Of a DNA stretch of 26,453 nucleotides, positions 1 through 11,247 are shown piece after piece. The notes under the pieces were generated by a model. The model saw only the letters and a list, made by a program, of their open reading frames with translations, searched no databases and was not told where the DNA came from. The stretch lies in the NCBI GenBank assembly GCA_037074765.1, contig JBAMDO010000401.1, positions 1 through 26,453 of the forward strand, given 5' to 3'. The number at the start of each line of letters is the position of its first letter. The first letter of the stretch is position 1. Source of the DNA: Mansonella perstans (Eukaryota; Nematoda; Chromadorea; Rhabditida; Onchocercidae). The position numbers and the translations under genes were made by a program.

Positions 1-3000
1 GAAAAAGCAAATTGGACTGAATTGAATTGAGAATGATGACAAATACGATTATTGAGAAGAGCAAATAATCAACTATCAACACATGTTGCTACTAAATTAA
101 ATACATCTAATTAACTAAATCCAAAAGCTCTTCCTCATCATAATTTCATGTAAACAATAATTTATTCAATGTCCTTTTCTCATTTTGATTTTTAAAAAAT
201 CATTGCTAGATGAATTCCAAAAGAAAAATAAGAAATGAACAAAAAAAAATAAAAAAAGAAAAAAAATTTTAGCCGAAGCAACAATAAGAATGAAAAATAA
301 ATTAATATTTCAAAAGAAAAAAGGGTGAGGGTGGAAATCTATTTTTGCATAAAAAAATTGAAGTGAATTACTTGATTAAATTAAACCTTTTATCTTGCCG
401 CTTCTTAAACTGCTTTATCGATTAAATTATTAGTTGGAAATTTTTTGTTCTTAAAAAACTTCAAAAGGAGGAGAATTTATTTGATGAGAAATATATAAGA
501 GAGTAGTGATTTAGATAATAATTACGTAGTTTTGAAAATGATAAAAAACGATGCTAAATATTTTATAACCGTTCAGTTTGATAAAGTTATAAACATTAAT
601 TAAATTAATTTTGATTTTCAATCATTTCAAATCATATAATTCTATTTTTAGCTGAATTTTCGTTTGTAATTTCGGGGATTTCAACTAATTTTTCAGTACT
701 GTGCAATTCTATTCAATCCATTTATACTTTATTTATTTCTTTCCTTATTCGCTGATTATCATTTTTGACAACCAAGACATTGTTATGAAAGGCTGCAGAT
801 TTTGCAGTAAGAAGGAAAAACATTCTAATATTTCGAGTATTACTCACGGGTAACCAATTACAATAACGATATTTCAATCACTTTAAAGAAACCGCTTCAA
901 ATAATTTGTTGTCTTGAACTATTTAATGTCCATTGGAACGAAAAGAAGTACAAATTACGCTTATAAAAATCAATTTAAATTGAATAAAATTTAAAAATTT
1001 TAATAAAAATTATAATAATGCGGAAAATTCCAAAAAAAAAGACAAATATTGGATTAAAAATTAATCATATACCGGTTAAATTAACAATTTCTGCATTATT
1101 ATATTATAACTATTTCAACCATTTTTGTAAAAAAAAAAATTTTTCAACAGTTTGCTAAATTTTCAATCATTTCCTTACCCACTTTTTTTATAAGTTTTGT
1201 GACAGTGTCATCATTTCAGCGTAAAAAATGAAAGAATCATTAAGTATGCATAGAATGGAGCGGCACGGAAGAAACGCTGATATAAGAGAAGAGAAAGGTC
1301 GGGTTTTTTTGGGGTTTTTTTTTATCTGTGTGTGTGGTAAAATTGAATGATCGGTTAAATGTTGTGGGAAAAATATTTCAGCAACTTATTGTATGACGAA
1401 TGCTTTTGGTATCTTATTGTATGATGAGTGATTGGGATATTTTATTGTTTGATAAATTTTTAAATATTTAACCGTCGTTAATGAAAATGAACATTGAATC
1501 TTGGAAAAAAAATGACGTATAATATGAAATTACTTTATGCAAATGATAATTTCAATCAGAGATAAATGTAAAGCAACTTTTCCCGCATATGATCAGACTA
1601 GATATCTAATCCGAAATTCTGAAATGAAATTAAATTATAAATGACAGATGTTTATTTCATATCTTTTCAAGCTTGTTCAATTATTCGACTGAAATAAATT
1701 TAACACAAATAAATGATTTCAAAAACTGTAAATTTAGCAAAAATCATGCATAAATAATGATTTTTAATGAAAGCTGTGATTTCTGGAATTTAATTAAAAT
1801 TAACTTTTTAGATTATAAAATCCAAATTTATATACTATGAATAGAACTATAACACAGGTAATATACATTTTGTACCACAACTTAGGACTAATATTCACTC
1901 GCATAAGGTTACGTTATATGTTCACTATCGTATAATATTTAAATATATACTTTGTTGTTGCTAATTAATGTTGAAGTTTAAGCGTTAAATTTTTTCGAAT
2001 AAATAAAGAAAATGACGTAATTGTAATAATGAAGTATTAAACTTATGAGCTGTATGCATTTTCAAGATAATTTTGATGCATCTAATAAGAAAAGAATTTA
2101 AAATATTTTATTGAATTTACGATTGATCGTCAATTAATTGATTAGCCAAAAAATATTGATAGAACTTTCTTTCCCTAGGTAATTTTATCATTTTGTAAAG
2201 CATTTTAATGAAGCTAAAACTTAAAATCAAAATTTAAAAAATGATCATCACATCATTGGTATATTTTTCCATTCAATGATTTATTCATTACTGTAATACT
2301 TTTATCGTTATGATAATGAATATATTCGTTAATAATTATGTATCACATTAATTCCTTTTAAATTACTGCAAGAAATTTTTTTCTTCAATACTAATTTTCA
2401 ATATTCCTTTTTTATGTTCCGAATTATCCCTTATTCATCAATTCGTTTTGCTATAAATTAGTTTACACTGAACTTATCATTTCATCTTACCATCACCATC
2501 ATAATCAACATCCATTTCATATTGTTACCTTCATCAACATTATCATCATCATTATCATTTGATGGTTGAGGCGGATCTTATAATAAAAGATCAAAGAGCT
2601 TTTAAGATTGGAATAACAAATGCAAGAAGAAGAAAACTTTGGAGATTAGATAACCAATTGTATTATGGCAAAGAAAAATATTGCTTGCATATTAAAATTG
2701 CATTGTTTTTTCCTTTTCTTTTCTTTTTTTAAAAATTCAATCTTTCAAAAATTTTCAAAAAAAAGAAATGAAAAATGGATAATTTTTGTAAGATGTTGAA
2801 AAGAATTCGTTTTTTCTTCATTTTTTTGAATACCAAAAATCTCTTTCGCTCTTTTTCCTTCTCCCTCTATCTCACCTTTTTCTCCCACAAAAGATATAAT
2901 ATCAAATGAATGGAACAGAAAATTGAGCGGAAATAATTTGCCTATGTTTAATTCATTCTCATAACGGTTCACAAAAGGAAAGAAAGAAAAGAAAAGAATG

Positions 3001-4008
3001 AATGAATGAATGAATCAATGAATCAATCAATCAATCAATGGAAGAATGAAAGAATGAAAGAATAGTTCAATAAATGAAATGAAATGAATTGATGATAATG
3101 AGACAGTATCTTTCCTTTCTTTTTTTCAAAAAAAATTATTTAACTTTTAAAAAATTCATAATCAGAAAATATATATTTAGAAATGATCGAGAAAAGTGTT
3201 CCTAAATTAAATGCAATGACAATTAAAAATATTAGAAAATAGCAATCTTTTAAGTATTTGCCTTTTTTTTTTGAATTATAATGGTTAATTTATTGTAAAA
3301 AAAGAAAAAATCGAGAACATATTTGCTTTTTTTGCTCTTCTGGTATTCGCAGTGTTATTAGTGTAATTGAAATATATGCCAGGAAATAAATATTTTGCAA
3401 AAAATATCATCGTTATCACCATTATCATTATCTTTTAACTAATGATAACATCGTTCATCTTTAAAATTTATATTTTATGATTTTTCTGATTATTTCATTA
3501 TCTGCTTCTCTTTATCGTTCTTCCCTAAATTTTTTAACACAAAAAGATTAGTTGATTGGTTGATTGGCAACAACTTTTCGTGCATCATTTTATATAGCTG
3601 CTAAATACAAATTTCAAAATTATCACCCATCATTTCAAAAATTTTTTACAAATTTGATGATCAAAAAAATAATCTTTCAATTTCATATAGTTCATAACAA
3701 TGTGAAATATGCAAATGTACAACATAATTATGACATTTTGTAAAAAACACAGCAATAAAAATAAAAAGATAAAAAAAAGAATTTGCAAAATACTTTCCTC
3801 CAGCGTATTATACCTTTTTCTATTTCAAATTATTGCTTTTAATAGGCCTAATAATAGGTCGCAATAAATTTAATACCCGAACAACTATTTGGATTAAAAT
3901 TATTTCAATTATTGCTGAATTGATGATTCTGATAGAGTATTAATTTTTTTCCTGAATAGGATTAAATTGAACGGAAATGAAAATAATCTTTTTGTATTAT
4001 TTTCTTTT
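1..4008. other. gene-free AT-rich interval downstream of the Aurora kinase gene
   Basis: I see no convincing coding exon in this 4-kb stretch. The longest open frame (minus strand, 2745-2972) has lysine/phenylalanine-rich composition driven by poly-A/T tracts and no family resemblance. The interval holds many homopolymer A and T runs, an ATC/ATT-rich patch near 2490-2560 and a GAAT/CAAT microsatellite near 2997-3040. Distal 5' or regulatory sequence of a gene outside the window could lie here but cannot be recognised by eye. Confidence 0.6.
2997..3040. repeat. GAAT/CAAT tetranucleotide microsatellite
   Basis: Tandem GAAT units pass into CAAT units over about 44 bp, followed by imperfect GAAAGAAT repeats to about 3062. 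This is a simple-sequence repeat in intergenic DNA with no sign of function. Confidence 0.85.
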
Positions 4009-6199
4009 TTATTTCTCCGTTTTTCCTCCAGTTTCCATGCATTTTTTGTTGTCATCTTCTGCTATCATCTCTTGAATCCACGGATGTTTCAGGACATCAG
4101 CTAACGGTAAACGCTTCGTTGGATCTTTTTGAAGAAGCTAAAAACAGAATCAAATGATTGTTATGGCAGATTCAGAATCATTTCACATCAATAATAACTA
4201 TTTCTAATAGTCCATTTTTTTTTTTTTTTTTTTAAATATTGGTCGTTACTTTACTTGATGCTTAATTTATTATACTGTCAAATATTTACCATAATTATTG
4301 TCATCTCTTTTTTTCTCTTTTTCTGCAATAAATTAAAATGAAAAAAATAGGCTCTATTTAACATTTTCAATTCGTATCATTTTTCGTCAATCAATTATTC
4401 ATCAGTTCAATTTGCGCTTATCTAAAGACAAAAAAAAGTATGAAAACAAACGCGTGATATGAGATCTCTTGCACCAAATGGTACACTATCCGGTACAAAA
4501 TACCTACAATTCTGAATATTGTCCAGAGTACGTTTCACTGTCTGAAACAATTTTTTTAAAAAAAAGAACTGTAATGTTATGCAAAATGATATGAATGCCA
4601 TTCAGGGTAAATGTAAACTTGATTAAGCGAAAATTTCGAGGCTTTTTAATATTATCAAATTCCGAAACTATAATTCCGACCGATCGTTCATTTCTATCTA
4701 TTTCACATTCCAATTTATCATTTATTAATTAAACTTATCAGTCACTCCTAGATAAACATTGATTCCATTTATATCTACATTATATGGTGGTAAGGTAGAA
4801 TCAAATATTTACTTTAGCTTCAAATGCAGGTTTACCAACTAAGAATTCATACAGCATAACACCTAATGACCAGTTGTCGACTTTGGAATCATGTGTTTTT
4901 TCTGGAACCATTTCTGGTGCTAAGTAATCCAATGTACCACAAACAAAATTTCGTCTAAATAAAAGAAAAAAAGACGAAAAAAATTTTTAAATGATTTTAT
5001 CAAATCTAACAATTTTAATGTCACATAAATTCCACTGATTAAAATGAAGATATTTTTAATGGTGAATGGAACAAACTTTCTTCATTGGAAAATTTGTTTT
5101 CAAAAGGAAAAGTACTTCTTAAAGAGAAGTGAATTGACTTGACTATAGTTTAAAAATTGAAATTAAAATAATAGAAAATTCTAATATTAATAATGTTAAT
5201 CATAATTATCAGCACGCTTAATTATATGTAACAATATTTGAAAGTGAGAAATAAAATATAACTTCACAGATACCTCGATGAAGGTTCATGTACTGACCAT
5301 CCAAAATCTGATAGTTTTAAATTATTTTTTGCACTAATTAAAACATTTTCAGGTTTCAAATCTCGATGTAATACTTTCTTTTGCTGACAATAATCCATAG
5401 CTGATGCCAGCTGATACATATATTTGGCAGCTAGTCTGGGTGAAAATACTTTCATCTGAATGAAATTTTCACGTTTTTAAATGAAACGCAAATAAACTTT
5501 TTATTAATTTTAAAACAATTATCAAATTCCTCGTTTTCTTTGAATTTAAGAATGTAGAAAAAAATTTTAATCTTTAAATAGTCCGCCGATACCACTTGAA
5601 GAAGTTGAGAGAGATTTCCTTTGGGCGCAAATTCTAACACTAAATAAACGCATTCGTCATCGTGAAAATAACCATACAAGCGAAGAATATTCGGATGCCT
5701 AAATTTAAATTTAAAATTTTGTTCACTTCTACGAAAAATAAATGGCCGTGGGTAAAGGAAAAACAAGTTTACCCGTATGGTAGAGTTATTCACATCTTTA
5801 GCAAAAAAGTTTTTATTGGAAGCAAATGACTGACATTGAAATAAATATCTTTACATATTTTTCATTCTTCCCAGTATTATGAATTCTTCCTTAAAATGAT
5901 TTCAAAATTTAAAATTCCTACCTTAAATGGTATTGAATTTCAATTTCACGGTGTAATTGCAATTTCAAACGACTTTCCTCTAATTGTGATTTTTTTACAG
6001 CTTTAATGGCAACTACAAATTTGGATTCAATTTCTCGAGCCAAATACACGTTGCCAAATCTACCTTTACCCAATGGTCGACCAATTTCAAAATCTTTTAG
6101 TGACCATTGACGAAGCTTTGGTCGTACATCAGTAATAGGATGAAGTATATCAATGGTTGTAGTATTACTATCATCTTTACTTGTTGATTGTTCATCCAT
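4009..6199 (-). CDS. air-2: Aurora-family serine/threonine kinase, AIR-2 (Aurora B)-like, activation-loop Thr replaced
   Basis: Six exons, read from the minus strand: 6199-5922, 5698-5593, 5455-5274, 4954-4813, 4541-4452 and 4137-4009. All phases close, giving 308 aa. Aurora kinases phosphorylate chromosome-passenger and spindle substrates in mitosis and meiosis. The N-terminal extension is only about 30 residues. Visible motifs are the glycine loop LGKGRFGNV (43-51), VAIK lysine K66, helix-C Glu85, HRDLKPEN with D160, [10 protein letters not shown] (D178, the Aurora signature) and the APEM motif. Length and motifs such as AAKYMY and YEFLVGKP resemble C. elegans AIR-2 as I recall it. Two oddities: the T-loop reads RRNFVCGT, so the normally autophosphorylated threonine is Phe192, and position 102 is Gly, as in Aurora A. 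The start was chosen because it opens the frame 7 nt after a TTTTAG acceptor. A minus-strand AATAAA overlaps the stop codon. A is certain for family, less so for subtype; an alternative is a nematode-specific Aurora paralogue. Confidence 0.93.
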
Positions 6200-6206
6200 G
6201 AACTTT

Positions 6207-6216
6207 CTAAAACAAA
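6207..6216 (-). promoter_or_regulatory. candidate trans-splice acceptor of the Aurora kinase gene
   Basis: On the minus strand TTTTGTTTTAG precedes the start codon by 7 nt with no obvious partner donor close upstream. A very short 5' UTR after a U-rich AG is typical of spliced-leader addition in nematodes. A cis-spliced 5' UTR exon is the alternative. Confidence 0.55.
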
Positions 6217-8162
6217 ATGTAGTAATATGGATGATCTGTTGCTATGTTCATAATCTTATAAAATCTCAATCTCAATCGATCAGCATGAAAATCATATGCA
6301 AACTATAAGTGAAATTTTATGTTAATGGATAATTCCGATTTAAATTTATAAATTATGAAATTATGATAATTTATTATATTTATTTAAATCATATTTATAA
6401 ACATGAACACCTTTGCAAGGATAAAAACAGCTTACTACAGATAGATTATTAGATGAAAATAGATGGGAAGATCATTTACCTATACTGTTCAAAGATCAAA
6501 AAAATATCTAAAAGGAATGATCTGGAAAAAATCCAATACTTTTCTCTTCATAAATTTCAAATGCTTTAAATATTTGTTAATATACTTATATTTCGAATTC
6601 AAATAATAAGACCATTTCGCAATAAACTACACTTCAAATTATATAATTTTTTTTATGTATTAATATTCGTTATCGCTGTTTTTCTTGTTCTTCATCTTCT
6701 TTAAGTAACTTATAATTATTTATTTCTCGAAATTAATTTAATAATTTTGATAATACTTTATTGGATTTCATTAACTTTGACCATTATGTGTTCCGGAAAT
6801 ATTGCGTTTAATATTTTTCAGTCATTTCGAGATTTGAAAAACCACTGGTTTTTTCGGACATGATGAATAATCTTTCTCGTTATTACCACTCGTAATCGCC
6901 GTTTTTCCTATTCTTCATCTCTTTCTTGACATAATATAGCATTATCATTATCTCCATTTTTTCCGGAATATTTGTCTCGATTTCGAAATTCCTTCAAAAT
7001 CATATTCCTGAATAAAGTGATGATTCCAGCGCTCACTGATTTGGGATACACGCACACTGTCCGACTGCGAAATTTCACTGCACATAACTTAAGACTGAAA
7101 GTGACCATCTCGTCTGGATGTTTACTTCAACGATAAAGGTTAGTTTTACATAGGAGAAAAAAATGGAAAGTAATTTTACGTATTTTTTTTCTTTTTTCGA
7201 AATACTGGATATTTTGAAATACTGCATTAACAAATAGATAAGTAATAACTTTATTCGATAAATTGTTGATACTGCTATGTTCAGTTTTTTTGGCCCCGTA
7301 GATAATATAACGCAAAATCAAATGGCACAAGTCGGATCATGATAACGAACAATAGCAATTAAACTGATTTTCAAAAATTCATTAGCAAAATTTTAAAACC
7401 GTTTTTCGACTCCTAAGTATCTCTGCGAAAAAAATGTTCAGCAATAAAAATTCTTTTAGCATTAAATTTCTATTATCAACAACGCAATACTTATTATTCA
7501 CTACACTAAGAATAATGACACGATTTAATGGAATCAATAAAAGTCAATTACGACTACTGGAAAAGAAAAGAAATCAGTAAGACAGCTTTCAAATCTTTTA
7601 AAATATTTCGATTAAAAGTTAAGTTCAAGCTGCTTCTCCATATTGTAAATAAAAGAGAAGTCGATCAATGATTTCAATTAAATTTCAAGCGTAAACTGCA
7701 ACCTTACATTAACAAGCACTGTTGCCTTCTTTATAATACGCAATAAAACTATATAAATAAATAAATATTTCGAAATTATCTAATACATTTGATTTGTGTT
7801 TGAAATATTGATAAGATCTGGAAAGGAAAAACTGAAATCCTGGTATGTTTTAATTGCTCAGTAATCGTATAACGGGGTGACATATCAGAAATGATGAAGG
7901 CATTGACTTCCTTAACAATGCCCACACCAAATTTTTGTGAAACAGAAAATAAACATAAACCATGAGGTGAAGTTAATTCTCAAAGACCAAAGAATAAATA
8001 ACTGGCATATTCATACAAGAAAATGAAATATACACAAAATTTTTGTTTGAAATTATGAAAATCGATTTTATCCTGGAAATATGATATAACTAAATAAAGT
8101 ATATTTTTGAAATATTCGGAATTTTAGGTGATTCCAAATAAAATATTCGTTTCAGCAAAAAC
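6217..8162. other. intergenic region between the MADF and Aurora kinase genes
   Basis: No coding exon is supported here. Open frames on the minus strand at 6908-7108 and 7127-7330 lack family resemblance and splice context. The interval should contain the MADF gene 3' UTR and the promoter/outron of the kinase gene. A degenerate 36-bp direct repeat lies at 6667-6702 and 6891-6926. Confidence 0.6.
6667..6926. repeat. pair of degenerate direct repeats about 220 bp apart
   Basis: Two stretches, 6667-6702 and 6891-6926, share the pattern TCG(T)TAT/ATCGC-C/TGTTTTTC-TTCTTCATCT with only a handful of differences. Similar TTTCGAAAT and TTCCGGAA words surround both, suggesting an old duplication of about 200 bp or a degenerate element. 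No coding potential is evident. Confidence 0.4.
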
Positions 8163-9593
8163 TCATTTATCACCTTTAACTTCCAAAGAATGATCTTCCT
8201 CCGTCTTCATGACCAATAAATGCGACCTATAAACAGCGACATCCCATATTCATGCCCAGATTTTACTTCGATAGCCTACATAAAGCATAAAATTATCAGT
8301 GCAAGAAAGCAGGAAACAATATTCCTTCGATGAAAAGAGGAAATCATACTTCACCTATTATTCGGAGAACTATCATCTTCCGATTCGCTTTCGAGAATTG
8401 ATGAGTGAATTGCAGAATCATCGTCTGATTCACTATCTAAAACTATTGGTTGAACTGTCCTTGGACGTCTGAAAAAATCATTTTTCCCAGTTTTAACATT
8501 CACTGCAATGCAATCTGATGAAATAATCATTTGTACAATGAATGATAATGTAATAAAAAAGTGAACAGTCGTATAACACCAAAAAATCCTACATAAGACC
8601 TCCTCTAAAGTTGAGCTACGCCAGGATATCATACCTAAATTTACTCTGGCCTCAACTGATGTGACGTGCTAACCTCATATCACAAAGTTATCCACATAAT
8701 CCTGCATTTTCCTTAGATTTCTTTTTTAAAAAATTTTTAAAGATTGGATAAAGTAAAAATTTCGTCCTTTATTTTACTTGTGTTTAGGAACCTATTCTAG
8801 CAATCTACAAAAAAAAAAGAAAACTTGAGAAATTTTGAAAACAAAAAAGAAAAGAAGAAAACAGAGTAACAGAAGATACGCTTTGTAGTCATCAAGAAAT
8901 GGGTTGAGAAATTCAAGAGAATTGAAATATTTTGCGCAGGAACTCCTTAAAGGAGGAGTGCCTTGAATTCGTCTTAAAGTTCGATCCCGCGTATAAGCGA
9001 ATTTCAACTTATTCCATCTCCTACGACATCCATCATCTGAAATATTAAGCGACAATAACATTATCAACAAATAAGCTTAGCACAAGAAAATATTCGGAAA
9101 GAGATTTGTTGATGTTGATTGTTATAAAATATGTTTATATGTTTAGCAGAAAAAAAAAAAACTTCAGCAATTATTTTTTAGCAAAATACCATCCTAATAT
9201 CATATAATTCATAGACATATTTACCAAACTGAAGTTGACCAGTGGCATCAGAAGTATAGATACTTTGGATTTATATGATGCCAACATAAATTCTCGATAT
9301 CTATTGCATAAATTTCTTCATGCATCACTTTCGATATCATTCGTTAGTTTTTAGTTTGCAAACAAATATAATGAATAATTTAAATCAGTTAATACTTTCC
9401 AAGAATAAAAAAAGAAAAGCATAAAAGGTCAATTACCATTAATGTCATGTCCTCGTTGTTGCATACATTTAGCAATGGCTTGCCAAGTTTTTTCACGTCT
9501 TGAACCTCGTTTCTGATAACCCTTCATACGTATATCATAAATCATGGGATGTGCCTTTACTACTTCGATGAGATCGTCGAAGATAGTCGACAT
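8163..9593 (-). CDS. small MADF-domain protein with acidic C-terminus
   Basis: Four exons, minus strand: 9593-9437, 9036-8880, 8468-8355 and 8226-8163, with closing phases, giving 163 aa. The MADF domain (a Myb/SANT-like DNA-binding fold, Adf-1 type) covers roughly residues 7-100. The visible elements are LIEVVKAHPMIYD near the N-terminus, the first tryptophan in KTWQAIA (about residue 37), RRRWNKLK (W60) with a basic stretch after it, and a closing YFNSLEFL in which the usual third aromatic is Tyr/Phe. Residues 114-136 form a Ser/Asp/Glu-rich acidic tail, and the last 20 residues come from a separate exon. No BESS motif is seen. MADF proteins generally act as sequence-specific transcription factors, so nuclear localisation is expected; the target is unknown. 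The last exon rests on an in-phase TATAG acceptor. If its donor is not used, the protein would simply stop at a TGA right after exon 3. Confidence 0.85.
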
Positions 9594-9601
9594 AGTGAAG
9601 C

Positions 9602-9630
9602 CTGTGATAGTACAAAATTGCCTGAATTAA
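9602..9630 (-). promoter_or_regulatory. candidate trans-splice acceptors upstream of the MADF gene
   Basis: Two minus-strand acceptor-like sites precede the start codon: ATCACAG ending at 9602 (8 nt upstream) and TTTAATTCAG ending at 9622 (28 nt upstream). Either could receive a spliced leader or join a 5' UTR exon. Confidence 0.45.
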
Positions 9631-10427
9631 ATTTAGGAAAAGAAACGATAAAATTCAAAGCATATTTTTACACTTTGGAGAATATCAAAATAAAGAACAT
9701 AAGAAAGGGAAGAATTCGATGATAAATTAGTTCAATTTCTGCTATGAAATAAAAATTCTTTTCGATCTTTCGATCATATCACTGCTTTCAGTACTGAGCT
9801 AAATATTGTTGTAACTCATTACACCTATAATAGTCTGCGATTACGATTCCTTCTTGAACTGAACAAGAAAGTACGGGGACAATAACTAGTATGAATTCTG
9901 TAATATAGAGATAACTAGTCTTAGCAAATTGATGCCTTAGTAAAATTAAACTGATATAATTAGAAAAGATTGAGGAATTGATCATATACATGAAACAGTT
10001 TCAGTGAACAAGTGTAAATTATAGTAAACCATAACAATTCACACGAATCAAAACGCTTAACTTTCCTCATTGCTAAGTTTTTTTTTAAACAAAATTATCC
10101 GAGCCACGATCTTGTTACATGAATCGTCGATGGCATTCTATTTTTCTTATTTGCTAAATTTCTTTTTTTTTTTAGACGTTGCTGGATGAAAAATTGCATA
10201 AATCCTCCATTCATTTGAAATTAATCCGTTTGCTATTTCAGGCAAATTCATTTAGTTCAAAATTCAAATTCACCGAGAACTAAGACCCATTTTTCGACAT
10301 GATCCCTAGAAATACCCGTCCCTGCATACAGAACTCTAGAGTGGATTTCAGCAAACCCAAACTTCAACTGATGATAAATGTGAAACTTCACAATCCCAAT
10401 TCATGGTTGTGAATAACCAGATAAAAA

Positions 10428-10449
10428 GTCGGGAGTTTTTTTGCCCGAC
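10428..10449. other. small inverted repeat (hairpin) followed/preceded by T-run
   Basis: GTCGGG (10428-10433) pairs with CCCGAC (10444-10449) around a 10-nt T-rich loop. It stands out because the surrounding DNA is AT-rich. It is short enough to be chance. Confidence 0.4.
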
Positions 10450-10758
10450 CAAAATAGAATTCGAACAAGCTTAAAAGTCTGAATATTTCCCGGGAACTGG
10501 CAATCAAAAATCTATGTAGAATTGAAAATCCGCATATGAACATAGTGACGCTTGCACTTTTCTATAAAATAATCATACGAAACTATTGAGATTTATTAGT
10601 AGCATAATTTCAAACAGATAAATTATCCAGGATACTCATATAATTAATGAAAATTTCCTCTGAATCAGTCACTGATCCAGTAGCAAAGATAACAAAACAG
10701 AATTTCATCAGTACCATTCCTTGAATTGCCAAAACTCCAAAACCCAAAATTTCAAATT

Positions 10759-10883
10759 CCAGAAACTAAAAATTCTAAAAGCATAACTTCCTGTCCGAAC
10801 ATTTTATCCTTGTTAGATTTCCAGAAATTGAAAATTCTAAAAAGCATAACTTCCTGCTTGAACATACTATCCTTGTTAGATTT
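10759..10883. repeat. 62/63-bp tandem duplication
   Basis: Copy 1 spans 10759-10820 and copy 2 spans 10821-10883. They are directly adjacent, differ at only a few bases and one extra A, and share the core GCATAACTTCCTG and TATCCTTGTTAGATTT. The open frame on the plus strand at 10726-10920 is a by-product of this duplication. Confidence 0.85.
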
Positions 10884-11054
10884 TACAATTTACAGCTATA
10901 ATCATAATGCCTCCGATTAATGCATCTGCTGCATTTTGAAAAACCCATCTAACCCTATACCTTAATTAATATGGTCCTTGTTTTTGAAAAAGATGAAGAG
11001 CTGGCAAAAATAAGCATACTTTGAAGATACACTTCTCGATAATAAGCTTCGTGT

Positions 11055-11060
11055 TTTATT
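11055..11060 (-). terminator. candidate poly(A) signal of the hnRNP K gene
   Basis: AATAAA on the minus strand lies about 190 nt downstream of the hnRNP K stop codon. The position is plausible for a 3' UTR end; cleavage is not shown. Confidence 0.4.
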
Positions 11061-11247
11061 ACAATGAAAAAAGAAATAGATTTTTGGCTATGAAAGCATT
11101 CTCTCAGCTAACAATAAGAAAGCCATTCAAGACGATACATCAGATCAGAAAAAAGAAACATTCAAATGGATTATAATCAAAACACAAAATTAAAATCAAA
11201 ATTTCATAAATTTCCACCCTCACTTCAGATCTGTGCGCATCCATATT

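Larger units (their letters stand above)
9631..11247. other. intergenic region, hnRNP K 3' UTR and MADF promoter
   Basis: No exon is supported. The short frames here (minus 9788-9991, plus 10726-10920) are low complexity or repeat-derived. The interval holds a 62/63-bp tandem duplication (10759-10883), a GC-rich hairpin (10428-10449) and a minus-strand AATAAA at 11060-11055 that may end the hnRNP K mRNA. Confidence 0.6.

Noticed and set aside
2745..2972. 75-codon minus-strand frame
   Set aside because: Its composition is driven by A/T runs, and no domain or splice context was seen.
5590..5600. Earlier donor CAA|GTGGTA for Aurora exon 2
   Set aside because: It is also in phase but drops one residue. 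The donor at 5592 gives a gap-free alignment with other Aurora kinases.
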